In this document: one piece after another, positions 54,688 through 63,882 of the stretch
Layout of the letters: each line of letters starts with the position of its first letter
Position numbering within the stretch: position 1 is the first letter of the stretch
DNA from: Hansschlegelia plantiphila
Lineage (GTDB): Bacteria > Pseudomonadota > Alphaproteobacteria > Rhizobiales > Methylopilaceae
Reading direction: 5' to 3'
NCBI RefSeq assembly: GCF_027922265.1
Contig: NZ_BSFI01000008.1
Coordinates: 202,001 to 266,000, forward strand
DNA length: 64,000 bases
Notes under the pieces: model-generated
What the model saw: only the letters and a program-made list of their open reading frames with translations
The model's database searches: none
What the model was told of the DNA's origin: nothing
Translations under genes and position numbers: made by a program

Positions 54688-54978
54688 ATGCCGGGCACGC
54701 TCGACGCGCGCCCGGCCTCCACCCGGCTCGACACATGGCTGTGGCGCGCCCGCGTGGTGAAGACGCGCAGCCTCGGCGCCAAGCTCGCCCGGTCCGGCCA
54801 TGTCCGCGTCAACGGCCGGCGCTCGGCGACCGCGCATCAGCCGGTCCGCGTCGGCGACGTTCTGACGATCGCGCTCGAAAGGAGCGTCCGCGTGCTGCGC
54901 GTGACGGCGTTCGGCGAGCGGCGCGGCCCTGCGACGGAGGCCAGCGCGCTGTTCGAGGACATCGGCGTCGACGGCTGA
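54688..54978 (+). CDS. RNA-binding S4 domain protein (Hsp15-like)
   Basis: The 96-residue protein is nearly all S4 domain: [34 protein letters not shown] followed by [20 protein letters not shown]. Hsp15-type proteins bind stalled large ribosomal subunits after heat stress. It begins 6 bases after the helicase stop, so the two are probably co-translated, suggesting a shared role in RNA or ribosome handling. Confidence 0.93.
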   Translation: MPGTLDARPASTRLDTWLWRARVVKTRSLGAKLARSGHVRVNGRRSATAHQPVRVGDVLTIALERSVRVLRVTAFGERRGPATEASALFEDIGVDG

Positions 54979-55069
54979 TCCAACCTGCGGACGAGGGCAG
55001 ATCTCGGCCCCCGCCCTTGCGCGGCCCCTGCAGCTTCGCTACGTCACGCCTTCGCGCAAGGAGACGACG

Positions 55070-55408
55070 ATGACCTACGTGGTCACCGACAACTGCATCA
55101 AGTGCAAGTACATGGACTGCGTCGAGGTCTGCCCCGTGGATTGCTTCTACGAGGGCGAGAACATGCTCGTCATCCATCCCGACGAATGCATCGACTGCGG
55201 CGTCTGCGAGCCGGAATGCCCGGCCGAGGCGATCAAGCCGGACACTGAATCCGGGCTGGAATCCTGGGTGAAGCTCAACGGCGATTACGCCAAGAGCTGG
55301 CCCAACATTACGATCCGTCGCGAACCGCCGGCCGACGCCAAGGAGTTCGACGGCGTCGAGGGCAAGCTGGAGAAATACTTCTCTCCGGAGCCCGGCGAGG
55401 GCGACTGA
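55070..55408 (+). CDS. fdxA: 7Fe ferredoxin FdxA
   Basis: The 112-residue ferredoxin has the typical cysteines: C9, C17 and C50 for a [3Fe-4S] cluster and C21, C40, C43 and C46 for a [4Fe-4S] cluster (C12 and C25 are extra). After residue 55 it has the FdxA C-terminal extension ([30 protein letters not shown]). It is a cytosolic low-potential electron carrier. AAGGAGACGACG lies before the ATG. The gene order S4-fdxA-carD is a Hyphomicrobiales signature. Confidence 0.97.
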   Translation: MTYVVTDNCIKCKYMDCVEVCPVDCFYEGENMLVIHPDECIDCGVCEPECPAEAIKPDTESGLESWVKLNGDYAKSWPNITIRREPPADAKEFDGVEGKLEKYFSPEPGEGD

Positions 55409-55739
55409 TCCGCCGGCCGGGCGAAGCGTGAATTCGTCCGGCGTGTGGCGCGCTTGCGTCTATCTCATTGATTTTTACGTCCGTTCGTGATACCACTCAC
55501 AAACGGTCAAGAAGACGCGCCCGCTCGCCCCAAGCCCCCAGGCGTTTTTCGGCAATCAGGCATGAAACGGCTGTCCCGACGTCTCACGACGTCTTTGGGC
55601 ATGCGCTCGCTTCTTCTGACATCGGCGACGTCCCGTCCGGTCTAGCGGGCGGACGCGCCGAAGCGTTCGGTCTGGCGGTCGCCAGCCGAGTTCTTGTCCG
55701 GCGCCTGCGGCGCTGGCGCGGCATGGAGTGCGGAACGGC

Positions 55740-56321
55740 ATGACCACCAAGAAGACCTCGCAGAATCGTCACGGTTTCAAGACGCTCGAGCACGTCGTCT
55801 ATCCGTCCCACGGCGTCGGCCAGATCGTCGCGATCGAGGAGCAGTCCATCGCCGGCCACACGCTCGAGCTGTTCGTGATCAGCTTCGAGAAGGACAAGAT
55901 GACGCTTCGGGTGCCCGTCGCGAAGGTCGCCTCCGCCGGAATGCGCAAGCTTTCGGACGACGCTCTCGTCGCCAAGGGACTTGAGACCCTGACCGGCCGC
56001 GCGCGCGTCAAGAAGACGATGTGGAGCCGCCGCGCGCAGGAATATGAGGCGAAGATCAACTCCGGCGATCTGATCGCGATCGCAGAGGTGGTGCGCGACC
56101 TGTTCCGCGCCGATACCCAGCCCGAGCAGTCCTACAGCGAGCGGCAGCTCTATGAATCCGCCCTCGACCGCATGATGCGCGAAGTGGCGGCCGTCCAGAA
56201 GCTTTCGGACATCGAGGCGCAGAAGGTGATCGAAGGCCAGCTCGCCAAGGGTCCGCGCCGCGGCCGCGCGGACGAAGTGGAGGCGGCGAACGAGGCCGAG
56301 CCCCAGGAAGAGGCGGCTTAA
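55740..56321 (+). CDS. CarD family transcriptional regulator
   Basis: The 193-residue protein has the N-terminal RNA-polymerase-interacting domain (HVVYPSHGVGQIVAIEEQSIAGHTLELFVISFEKDKMTLRVPVAKV, about 17-62) and a helical C-terminal DNA-binding domain (MWSRRAQEYEAKINSGDLIAIAEVVRDLFRADTQPEQSYSERQLYESALDRM). CarD stabilises open complexes at promoters such as those for rRNA. I use ATG 55740; a GTG at 55728 is possible. The 330-base gap after fdxA holds no clear gene. A strong terminator follows. Confidence 0.92.
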   Translation: MTTKKTSQNRHGFKTLEHVVYPSHGVGQIVAIEEQSIAGHTLELFVISFEKDKMTLRVPVAKVASAGMRKLSDDALVAKGLETLTGRARVKKTMWSRRAQEYEAKINSGDLIAIAEVVRDLFRADTQPEQSYSERQLYESALDRMMREVAAVQKLSDIEAQKVIEGQLAKGPRRGRADEVEAANEAEPQEEAA

Positions 56322-56343
56322 GCCTCCTCCGAGATCGATTTCC

Positions 56344-56372
56344 AAGGCCCGGCGCTTGCGCCGGGCCTTTTT
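56344..56372 (+). terminator. Rho-independent terminator of carD
   Basis: AAGGCCCGGCGC (56344-56355) and GCGCCGGGCCTT (56358-56369) form a near-perfect stem followed by TTTTT into 56372. Confidence 0.93.
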
Positions 56373-56433
56373 CGTTTGAGGACCTTGACTCACGCGCTTG
56401 GCGCAACTGCGTGCTCGACAAGGGGTCTGCGGC

Positions 56434-56457
56434 CATGATCACGAAAGCGTGATCATG
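56434..56457. promoter_or_regulatory. Perfect inverted repeat upstream of rpoH
   Basis: CATGATCACG-AAAG-CGTGATCATG is a 10-bp perfect palindrome with a 4-base spacer, 91 bases upstream of the rpoH start. With no U-run it is more likely an operator or RNA hairpin than a terminator; the binding protein is unknown. Confidence 0.5.
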
Positions 56458-56547
56458 AATCCCATTTCCGGGACGTCCTTTTCCTGATCTCGGGCGTTCA
56501 CCTCCGAAAGCCAGCCCTTACAGGCGGCGAGCATCGGGAGTGTCGCA

Positions 56548-57423
<876 letters not shown>

Positions 57424-57538
57424 GGGTTTAGCCTCTGGACACGAAGGCGTGTGCTCCGAGACGGCCTGGGCGGCCTCGGAGATAGCCTCAGCGTAGAAGG
57501 CGAACGCCATGGCTGTCGTCAAGCAGCGCTGAAAATGC

Positions 57539-57567
57539 CGCACATCCTATGCTGATGAGGATGTGCG
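57539..57567. terminator. Hairpin downstream of rpoH
   Basis: CGCACATCCT (57539-57548) and AGGATGTGCG (57558-57567) form a perfect 10-bp stem with a 9-base loop between two convergent genes. There is no strong U-run. Nothing else clear is seen in the 230-base gap. Confidence 0.5.
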
Positions 57568-57653
57568 TTCAGCCAGGCCGTCGAAGCGCGCTCTACGCGT
57601 TCGCCGCTTCTAAATTCGCTTTAGATAACGCAGCCGCGTGAGGCGAGCCCTGC

Positions 57654-59051
57654 TTATTGCGCCGGCTGAGCCTGCGCCGCCGCCGGCATCCCGCGCCATG
57701 AATCCAGCGCGTCGTTGAACGCCTGCACGCCCGGCGTGCCCTTTTCGAGCGTCAGCACCGCGCGGCGGCCGTTGTCATAGAGGATCGGGATGTCGATCCA
57801 GCTGCGGTCGCGCAACAGCTGCTCGTTGACCGTGCGCTCTGTCTCCAGATTCGACAGCCCGATCAGGAAAAACCCGTTCGTCACCTTGACAGACAAACCG
57901 GCGACCGTCGCGCCGCGGGCGGATTCGTCCGCCTTCATCACCACGCCCGGCACGTTGGCCACTCCGGCGTTGGGGAAATCGGGCGGCAGGTTGAACTGGA
58001 TCTCGATCGTGTGGCTCGCCGGGAGCGTCGCGTCGGCGTTGCGCCGGATCACGATCGTCGCCTTCAGTTTGCGGCCCGGAATGTCGATGTCGCCACGGAT
58101 CGCGGTCTCGAGCGGCTGGCTCTGGCCGACGCTGACGGATTCCGTGCGCCAGACCACCGTGCCGGTCAGGGCCTCGCCGGACTGCTGGTTCGGCCCCTCT
58201 TCATAAAGCGTCGCTCGCTGTGCGACGAGCGGCCCGGTCTGCGACGGAGGCGGCGACGCCGGCGCCGTCTCCGTGACAGCCGCGGGCGGCGCGGCGGGCT
58301 CGGCCGTGGGGGCGGGCGCAGGCTCTGCCGCCGGGGGTTGCTCCCGCGATGCCTGCTGCTCGGGCGAAGCGGACTGCTGCGGCTGTTCGGCGGCCGGCGG
58401 CGAATATTGCGGCGGCCTGTCCTCGCTCTTGCCGCTCGCCGAAGGCGCAGTCCCGGGTGGCGTCGTGGACGGCGAGACTTCCGCGACGTCCCTCGATGAG
58501 GTCGAGGCGGAATAGCGGTAGGCGAAGACGCCGCCCACGACCAAGGCGATCAGCGCGAGCGCGCCGACCGCGACGAGCGGGCTGGAGCGCTTGCGTGGCG
58601 CTGCGCGCGACGCTCCGCCTGAGGCCGGGATGATCGGACGGCCGTCGGGGCGCTTCGAGGGTCTTGGCTGAGGCGCGGCGGTCTTCGGCGCGGGCGGAGG
58701 CGGAGCCTTGGGGGCCGGCTGCTGCGCGGCCGGATTGGGCGGAGGCGGGGCGGCCTCCTTCTTGCGGGCCGGCGGCGGCGGGGCCTCCGCCTTCGGCATT
58801 GCGGGCGCCGGGCCGGGCGCAGCAGCGGCGGCCTGGGCAGGGACTCCCGCCCCGGCCTCGACCTTGCGGATCGCCTCCTCGAGCTGAAGGCGCTCGCGCG
58901 AGATGTCCTCTTCCGACAGCGGCGGGTCGATCGCGCGCAGCTGCCGCACGATGGCGGCGCGCGCCCGTTCGTAGACTGCGCGGCGCGCCTCGCCGGTGTT
59001 GCTCTCGAGACCCGCTACCGCGCGCGACAGGACTGGGAAGTAATCGGCCAT
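57654..59051 (-). CDS. Proline-rich single-pass membrane protein of unknown function
   Basis: The 465-residue protein opens with a conserved-looking helical segment (ADYFPVLSRAVAGLESNTGEARRAVYERARAAIVRQLR, about 2-40), then a Pro/Ala-rich disordered region (about 70-155), one membrane helix (about 158-178), a second Pro/Gln/Ala-rich linker and a C-terminal beta domain (about 290-460, with ATLYEEGPNQQSGEALTGTVVWRTESV). The arrangement suggests a cytoplasmic N-terminus and a periplasmic C-terminal domain. I recognise the N-terminal segment as common in Hyphomicrobiales but know no function. It is downstream of purA on the same strand. Confidence 0.75.
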   Translation of the reverse strand: MADYFPVLSRAVAGLESNTGEARRAVYERARAAIVRQLRAIDPPLSEEDISRERLQLEEAIRKVEAGAGVPAQAAAAAPGPAPAMPKAEAPPPPARKKEAAPPPPNPAAQQPAPKAPPPPAPKTAAPQPRPSKRPDGRPIIPASGGASRAAPRKRSSPLVAVGALALIALVVGGVFAYRYSASTSSRDVAEVSPSTTPPGTAPSASGKSEDRPPQYSPPAAEQPQQSASPEQQASREQPPAAEPAPAPTAEPAAPPAAVTETAPASPPPSQTGPLVAQRATLYEEGPNQQSGEALTGTVVWRTESVSVGQSQPLETAIRGDIDIPGRKLKATIVIRRNADATLPASHTIEIQFNLPPDFPNAGVANVPGVVMKADESARGATVAGLSVKVTNGFFLIGLSNLETERTVNEQLLRDRSWIDIPILYDNGRRAVLTLEKGTPGVQAFNDALDSWRGMPAAAQAQPAQ

Positions 59052-59118
59052 GTTGTCGACATACGTCAGGGGCCCTTCCGCGTCGAGGGCGCCAAAGACA
59101 CGCGGGCGAAAGCTTTTT

Positions 59119-60408
59119 TCAGTCTTCGAACGGGTCTGCGACGAGGATCGTGTCGGCCCGTTCCGGCGAGGTCGAGACCAGAGCAATTGGGCATTCGATC
59201 AGTTCTTCGATGCGCCGGACGAACTTGATCGCCTGCGCCGGAAGCTGCGCCCACGAGCGCGCGCCCGCGGTGGTTCCCGACCACCCCTCGACCGTCTCGT
59301 AGATCGGCTCGATCCGCGCCTGCGCGCCCTGGCTCGCCGGCAGCCGGCTGATGCGCTTGCCGTCGAGCTCGTAGCCGACGCAGACCCTGATCTCGGGGAG
59401 CCCGTCGAGCACGTCGAGCTTGGTGAGCGCGATGCCGTCGATGCCCGACGTGCGCGCGGTCTGCCGAAGCGCGACGGCGTCGAGCCAGCCGCAGCGCCGC
59501 GGGCGGCCGGTGACGGTGCCGAATTCGTGGCCGCGCTCGCCGAGCCGGCGGCCGACCTCGTCGGTCAATTCGGTCGGGAACGGCCCCTCGCCCACCCGCG
59601 TGGTGTAGGCCTTGGCGATGCCGAGCACATAGCCGACGGCCTTGGGGCCGAGCCCCGAGCCGGTCGCGGCCTGCCCCGCCACGGTGTTGGACGAGGTGAC
59701 GAACGGATAGGTGCCGTGATCGACGTCGAGCAGCGCGCCTTGCGCGCCCTCGAACAGGATGCGGTCGCCGGCGCGCCGGCGCTCGTCGAGAATCTCCCAG
59801 GTGGCGTCGAGATAGGGCAGCACCTTGGGGGCTGCGGAGGCGAGCTCGTCGTAGATCGCGTCGACCGTGAATTCCGGCAGGCCGAAGCCCCGGCGGAGCG
59901 CGTTGTGGTGGCTGAGCAGGCGTTCGATCTTCGGACGCAGCGTCGAGAGATTGGCGAGGTCGCGCAGGCGGATCGCGCGGCGCCCGACCTTGTCCTCATA
60001 GGCCGGGCCGATGCCGCGCTTGGTCGTGCCGATGCGCGTGCCCTCGTTCGACCCCTCGCGCAGCGCGTCGAGCTCGCCATGAAGCGACAGGATGAGCGTG
60101 GCGTTGTCGGCGACCTTCAGCGTGTCGGGCGTGATGTCGACGCCCTGGCCCTTCAACCGCTCGATCTCGCTGATGAGAGCATGCGGGTCGACCACGACGC
60201 CATTGCCGATGATCGAGAGCTTGCCCCGGACGACGCCGGACGGCAGCAGGCTGAGCTTGTAGGTCACGCCGTCGACGACCAGCGTGTGGCCGGCGTTGTG
60301 GCCGCCCTGGAAACGCACGACGACGTCCGCCCTGTCGGACAGCCAGTCGACGATCTTGCCCTTGCCTTCGTCGCCCCACTGGGCGCCGACAACGACGACG
60401 TTCGCCAT
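59119..60408 (-). CDS. purA: Adenylosuccinate synthetase
   Basis: The 429-residue enzyme joins IMP and aspartate with GTP, the first committed step of AMP synthesis. GTP-binding loop WGDEGKGK is at 11-18, GGHNAGHT follows, and the IMP-site regions [13 protein letters not shown] and [19 protein letters not shown] are present. Length is normal. The ATG at 60408 has GAGAGGA about 10 bases upstream; the frame extending to 60510 runs through the leader hairpin and is not coding. Confidence 0.97.
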   Translation of the reverse strand: MANVVVVGAQWGDEGKGKIVDWLSDRADVVVRFQGGHNAGHTLVVDGVTYKLSLLPSGVVRGKLSIIGNGVVVDPHALISEIERLKGQGVDITPDTLKVADNATLILSLHGELDALREGSNEGTRIGTTKRGIGPAYEDKVGRRAIRLRDLANLSTLRPKIERLLSHHNALRRGFGLPEFTVDAIYDELASAAPKVLPYLDATWEILDERRRAGDRILFEGAQGALLDVDHGTYPFVTSSNTVAGQAATGSGLGPKAVGYVLGIAKAYTTRVGEGPFPTELTDEVGRRLGERGHEFGTVTGRPRRCGWLDAVALRQTARTSGIDGIALTKLDVLDGLPEIRVCVGYELDGKRISRLPASQGAQARIEPIYETVEGWSGTTAGARSWAQLPAQAIKFVRRIEELIECPIALVSTSPERADTILVADPFED

Positions 60409-60438
60409 TCCGAAATCCTCTCCGCGACGGGCCGGAGC

Positions 60439-60476
60439 AAAAAAAGACCCCGGCTCGGGAGAGCCAGGGTTCTCCC
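60439..60476 (-). promoter_or_regulatory. Candidate attenuator in the purA leader
   Basis: On the minus strand CCCTGGCT and AGCCGGGG (60469-60448) form an 8-bp terminator stem followed by seven U (60445-60439). A competing hairpin, GGGAGA with TCTCCC (60476-60471 with 60462-60457), shares its sequence. A weak promoter, TTGCCT-N17-TAGCAA (60510-60482), starts just before it. No upstream gene on this strand could be the source, so it lies in the purA leader. Confidence 0.55.
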
Positions 60477-60630
60477 GCGGCTTGCTAAAGGATCGGGCGT
60501 CCGGAGGCAAGGCGTCGGGCGCGGCGGCGCATGTCCCGCGTGCTCCGGCGCATGGCTGCGGGCATGGCGCCGGAAGGCGTCCGCGCCGATATTCCAGCTG
60601 ACGCTCCCCACCCGGACCCGACGATCACCT

Positions 60631-61512
60631 ATGACAGACGCCCTGACCGCCCCGTCCGATCCCGGCGCTGTATTACCCGCCGGGCTGCGCCTTGGCGTCG
60701 CGGAACTCTCCGTCGCCGACCTCGAGCGGTCGGCAGCGTTTTACGAGGACGTCGTCGGTCTTCGCACTGTGGACCGACGAACAGGCGAGGCCGAGCTCGG
60801 GGCCGGCGGCGTTCCCATCGTCCGGCTGGTGGAGGTCCCCGGCGCAAGACCCAAGCCCCGCGATGCGGCGGGCCTGTTCCACGTCGCGATCCTGGTGCCG
60901 GAGCGGCGCGACCTCGCGGTCGTGCTCGGGAGGCTCGCGCGCGACCGCGTGCGGATCGGCGCTTCCGACCATCTCGTCAGCGAGGCGCTCTATCTCGACG
61001 ACCCCGACGGCAACGGGCTGGAGATCTACCGCGACCGGCCCCGCAGCGAGTGGCCGTACGACGCCGGACGGCTGAAGATGGCGACCGAGCCACTCGACGC
61101 GCAAGGCGTGCTGTCCCTGCTGGCGCCCGACGAAGACCTCGACGCCCCGACGTCGGCCGGCGTCAAGATCGGTCACGTCCATTTGCAGGCCGGCGATCTC
61201 GATCAAGCTCGCGCCTTCTGGATCGACGCGCTCGGCTTCGAGCTGACGACGACCTATCCCGGCGCGCTGTTCATGAGCGCCGGCGGCTACCACCATCACG
61301 TCGCGGCGAACATCTGGTCGTCGCGCGGACACGGGCCCGCTCCGGAAGGCTCGGCGGGCCTGCGCTCGTTCGAGGCGATTCTGCCGGAGGGTATGGACGT
61401 CGACGCGGTCGAACGGCGCCTGCGGGCCGCGGGCCGGCGGGCCGAGCGGCGGGATGGGGCGCTCCGCGTCTCCGATCCCTGGGGCTCCACGATCGTCTTG
61501 CGCGCGGCCTAA
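60631..61512 (+). CDS. VOC family dioxygenase, catechol 2,3-dioxygenase-like (CatE)
   Basis: The 293-residue protein is a tandem of glyoxalase/bleomycin-resistance folds: domain one LRLGVAELSVADLERSAAFYEDVVGLRTVDRR... and domain two VKIGHVHLQAGDLDQARAFWIDALGFELTTTYPGALFMSAGGYHHHVAANIWSSRG. A metal ligand His is in GHVHLQAGDL and another in YHHHVAAN, as in extradiol ring-cleaving enzymes, but the substrate may not be catechol. It begins at 60631, divergent from purA. It is convergent with the kinase gene. Confidence 0.88.
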   Translation: MTDALTAPSDPGAVLPAGLRLGVAELSVADLERSAAFYEDVVGLRTVDRRTGEAELGAGGVPIVRLVEVPGARPKPRDAAGLFHVAILVPERRDLAVVLGRLARDRVRIGASDHLVSEALYLDDPDGNGLEIYRDRPRSEWPYDAGRLKMATEPLDAQGVLSLLAPDEDLDAPTSAGVKIGHVHLQAGDLDQARAFWIDALGFELTTTYPGALFMSAGGYHHHVAANIWSSRGHGPAPEGSAGLRSFEAILPEGMDVDAVERRLRAAGRRAERRDGALRVSDPWGSTIVLRAA

Positions 61513-61539
61513 CCGGCCGAAAGCGAGGCGGGCGCTTCG

Positions 61540-62595
61540 CTAGACGGCGCGCTGGGCGGACAGGGACCGCGCGCCGCTGTGCATGTAGACGATCGAGACG
61601 CGCGTGCCGGGCCCGCCGCTCGTCATGTGGACGTGCGCGTTCAGCTGGCGCGCGAGCGCTTCGACGATGCTGGTTCCGAGCCCCGCTTTGGCGTGTTCCG
61701 GATGGGCCGGCATCCCGACGCCGTCGTCGCTGACCCACAAGGTCCAGTTGGGCGCCTCAGCCTGATAGCCAATGACAATCCTGCCGACGCGGCCCCCAGG
61801 GAAGGCGTGTTTCAGCGCGTTGATCACCAGCTCCGTGACGATCAGGCCCAGGCTGACCGAGATGTCCGCGTCGACGGCGCTGTCGTCGGCGCTCACCTCC
61901 AGCTTGAGCTGCGTGTGATCCCGTATCATCGACGCCCCGAGGCTTTGGCAGAGCTGGGCGAGATAGGACCTCAGCTCGACCGCTCCGAGATGCGAGGTCG
62001 CAAGCTGGTGCTGGACCGCCGCGATCGACATCACCCTGTTGTGCGCGTCGTGAAGGTGTTCCCGCGTCTCGGAGGACTGCACCCGGCGCGCGCTCTGCAG
62101 CAGGACGCTCGAGATGATCTGCAGGCTGTTGGCGACCCGGTGCTGAAGCTCGCGCAGCAGGATGTCCTTGTCCCGGAAAAGGTCGTCCTTGATCTTTTCC
62201 GCGACGCGCGTGTCGGTGACGTCGGCCGCCGAAAGCACCAGCCGGATGTTTGCGGCGTCGGCGTAATCGAGCTTTCGGGCGTTCACCAGGACCTGACGGG
62301 TCTCGCGCCCCGCGCGCACCAAGGCGATCTCGTATCCTTCGAGCTCTGAGAATCCCGCCGCCGTGGCGCCGAGCGCCGCCCGCAGCTGGGGCGTGTCCCA
62401 CTCGCCGTCTCCGAGCAGAAAGACCGGACGGTTCGGCACGTCTGCGGCGATCAGGTCGAACGTCTCGCAAAAGGAAGCGCTCGCCGCCACCACGCTCAGA
62501 TCGCCGTCAAGCAGCAGAAGGGGCACATTGGAAGAAGAAATGACCGCTAGAGCGAGGTTTGTCGCCTCGCCATGCGCAAGTCCGGGGGCCGCCAT
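61540..62595 (-). CDS. PAS-HisKA_2 sensor histidine kinase
   Basis: The 351-residue soluble kinase has an N-terminal PAS-like domain (about 15-130), the HisKA_2 dimerisation domain with H152 in RELQHRVANSLQIISSVLL and an HATPase domain with the N-box LIVTELVINALKHAFPGG, then WTLWVSDDGVGM and GLGTSIVEALARQL. This HisKA_2 type is typical of general-stress and light-sensing kinases in alphaproteobacteria. No transmembrane segment and no adjacent response regulator are seen. The 366-base upstream gap shows no gene. Confidence 0.9.
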   Translation of the reverse strand: MAAPGLAHGEATNLALAVISSSNVPLLLLDGDLSVVAASASFCETFDLIAADVPNRPVFLLGDGEWDTPQLRAALGATAAGFSELEGYEIALVRAGRETRQVLVNARKLDYADAANIRLVLSAADVTDTRVAEKIKDDLFRDKDILLRELQHRVANSLQIISSVLLQSARRVQSSETREHLHDAHNRVMSIAAVQHQLATSHLGAVELRSYLAQLCQSLGASMIRDHTQLKLEVSADDSAVDADISVSLGLIVTELVINALKHAFPGGRVGRIVIGYQAEAPNWTLWVSDDGVGMPAHPEHAKAGLGTSIVEALARQLNAHVHMTSGGPGTRVSIVYMHSGARSLSAQRAV

Positions 62596-62961
62596 TGGCC
62601 GTTTCCTTGGCTAGACCGGTGGCTTCCGAAAAGGGAGCCTCGCCCGGCAGCACGCCCGCCGTCCGGCGACCCAGTCGAGAGCGCCGAATACTCCGTCCAC
62701 CAAAGAGGGCGGTGAGCGCCTACGCCCGCGACCGAAACAGCAAAGACCGCAAACCAATCAAATACGGCGCCGACGAAAATTTGCGGGAGAGCGCGACGAC
62801 GACGCTGGCCAAACAGAATTAAGGCGCGGCCGACGTATCGACTGGTGCCATGATACCCAACAAGCCTCCGAAGAGGAAGATAAAGCTCTACCACAAGTTG
62901 CGATAGACGTTTGCTGATAACGTCAGCCGGTCCGGCCGATCGTCCGCTCGCAAAAGAAAAT

Positions 62962-62985
62962 GGCCGCGCGGTTTCCCGCGCGGCC
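62962..62985 (-). terminator. Terminator after rpoH1
   Basis: GGCCGCGCG (62962-62970) and CGCGCGGCC (62977-62985) form a 9-bp stem with a 6-base loop, followed on the minus strand by ATTTTC. It is 16 bases downstream of the rpoH1 stop. Confidence 0.85.
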
Positions 62986-63000
62986 TCTGTCAGATGAAGC

Positions 63001-63882
63001 TCAGGCGTGCGCCTCGATCGCGGCGACGTTCTTGCGAACCGCGGCCTGGACCTTTTCGAAGGCGCGCACCTCGATCTGGCGCACGCGCTCGCGGCTGACG
63101 CCGAACTCGCCGGAGAGCTCTTCGAGCGTGAGCGGCTCGTCCGACAGGCGCCGCGCCTCGAAGATGCGGCGCTCGCGGTCGTTGAGCACGGTGAGAGCGC
63201 CCGACAGCGCCGAGCGGCGGTTGTCGAGCTCTTCGGTGTCGGCGAGCCGGGTCTCCTGGCTGTCGCTGTCGTCGACCAGCCAGTCCTGCCACTCCGACGA
63301 ACCTTCGTCTTCACGCAGCTGCGCGTTGAGCGAGGCGTCGCCGCCGAGCCGCCGGTTCATGTCGACCACGTCGGTCTCGGTCACGCCGAGCCGCGTCGCG
63401 ATCTGCTTGACCTGATCCGGACGAAGGTCGCCCTCCTCCAGCGCGGAGATCTGGCTCTTCGCCTTGCGCAGGTTGAAGAACAGCTTCTTCTGGTTCGCGG
63501 TGGTGCCCATCTTCACGAGCGACCAGGACCGCAGGATGTACTCCTGGATCGAGGCCCGGATCCACCACATGGCGTAGGTCGCGAGTCGGAAGCCCTTCTC
63601 GGGCTCGAAGCGCTTGACCGCCTGCATCAGGCCGACATTGCCTTCCGAGACGACCTCGCCGATCGGCAGGCCGTAGCCGCGGTAGCCCATCGCGATCTTC
63701 GCGACGAGGCGGAGATGGCTGGTGACGAGCTGATGCGCCGCGTCGCGGTCGCCATGCTCGCGCCAGCGTTTGGCGAGCATGTATTCCTGCTGCGGTTCCA
63801 GCATCGGAAATTTGCGGATTTCATCGAGGTAGCGGCTCAGGCCGCCGTCGCTGACGATGATGGGGAGAGCAGCTGAAGCCAC
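63001..63882 (-). CDS. rpoH: RNA polymerase sigma-32 factor, RpoH paralog (RpoH1-like)
   Basis: The 293-residue sigma factor has region 1.2/2 (SHLRLVAKIAMGYRGYGLPIGEVVSEGNVGLMQAVKRFEPEKGFRLATYAMWWIRASIQEYIL), the perfect RpoH box QKKLFFNLR (131-139) and region 4 EFGVSRERVRQIEVRAFEKV. It is the canonical heat-shock factor of the two. The start is GTG at 63882, with AGGAGG 5 bases upstream; the nearby ATG at 63884 is out of frame. The remaining 117 bases at the right edge hold its promoter region. Confidence 0.95.
   Translation of the reverse strand: MASAALPIIVSDGGLSRYLDEIRKFPMLEPQQEYMLAKRWREHGDRDAAHQLVTSHLRLVAKIAMGYRGYGLPIGEVVSEGNVGLMQAVKRFEPEKGFRLATYAMWWIRASIQEYILRSWSLVKMGTTANQKKLFFNLRKAKSQISALEEGDLRPDQVKQIATRLGVTETDVVDMNRRLGGDASLNAQLREDEGSSEWQDWLVDDSDSQETRLADTEELDNRRSALSGALTVLNDRERRIFEARRLSDEPLTLEELSGEFGVSRERVRQIEVRAFEKVQAAVRKNVAAIEAHA

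Noticed and set aside
55562..55645. A 27-codon frame (starting MKRLSRRL) in the gap between fdxA and carD
   Set aside because: It has no ribosome site and no membrane or functional pattern; random short frames of this size are expected.
56470..56498. GGGAC-N20-CGTT upstream of rpoH as an EcfG promoter
   Set aside because: One mismatch in the -35 and a spacer longer than the usual 16-19 bases make it unconvincing.
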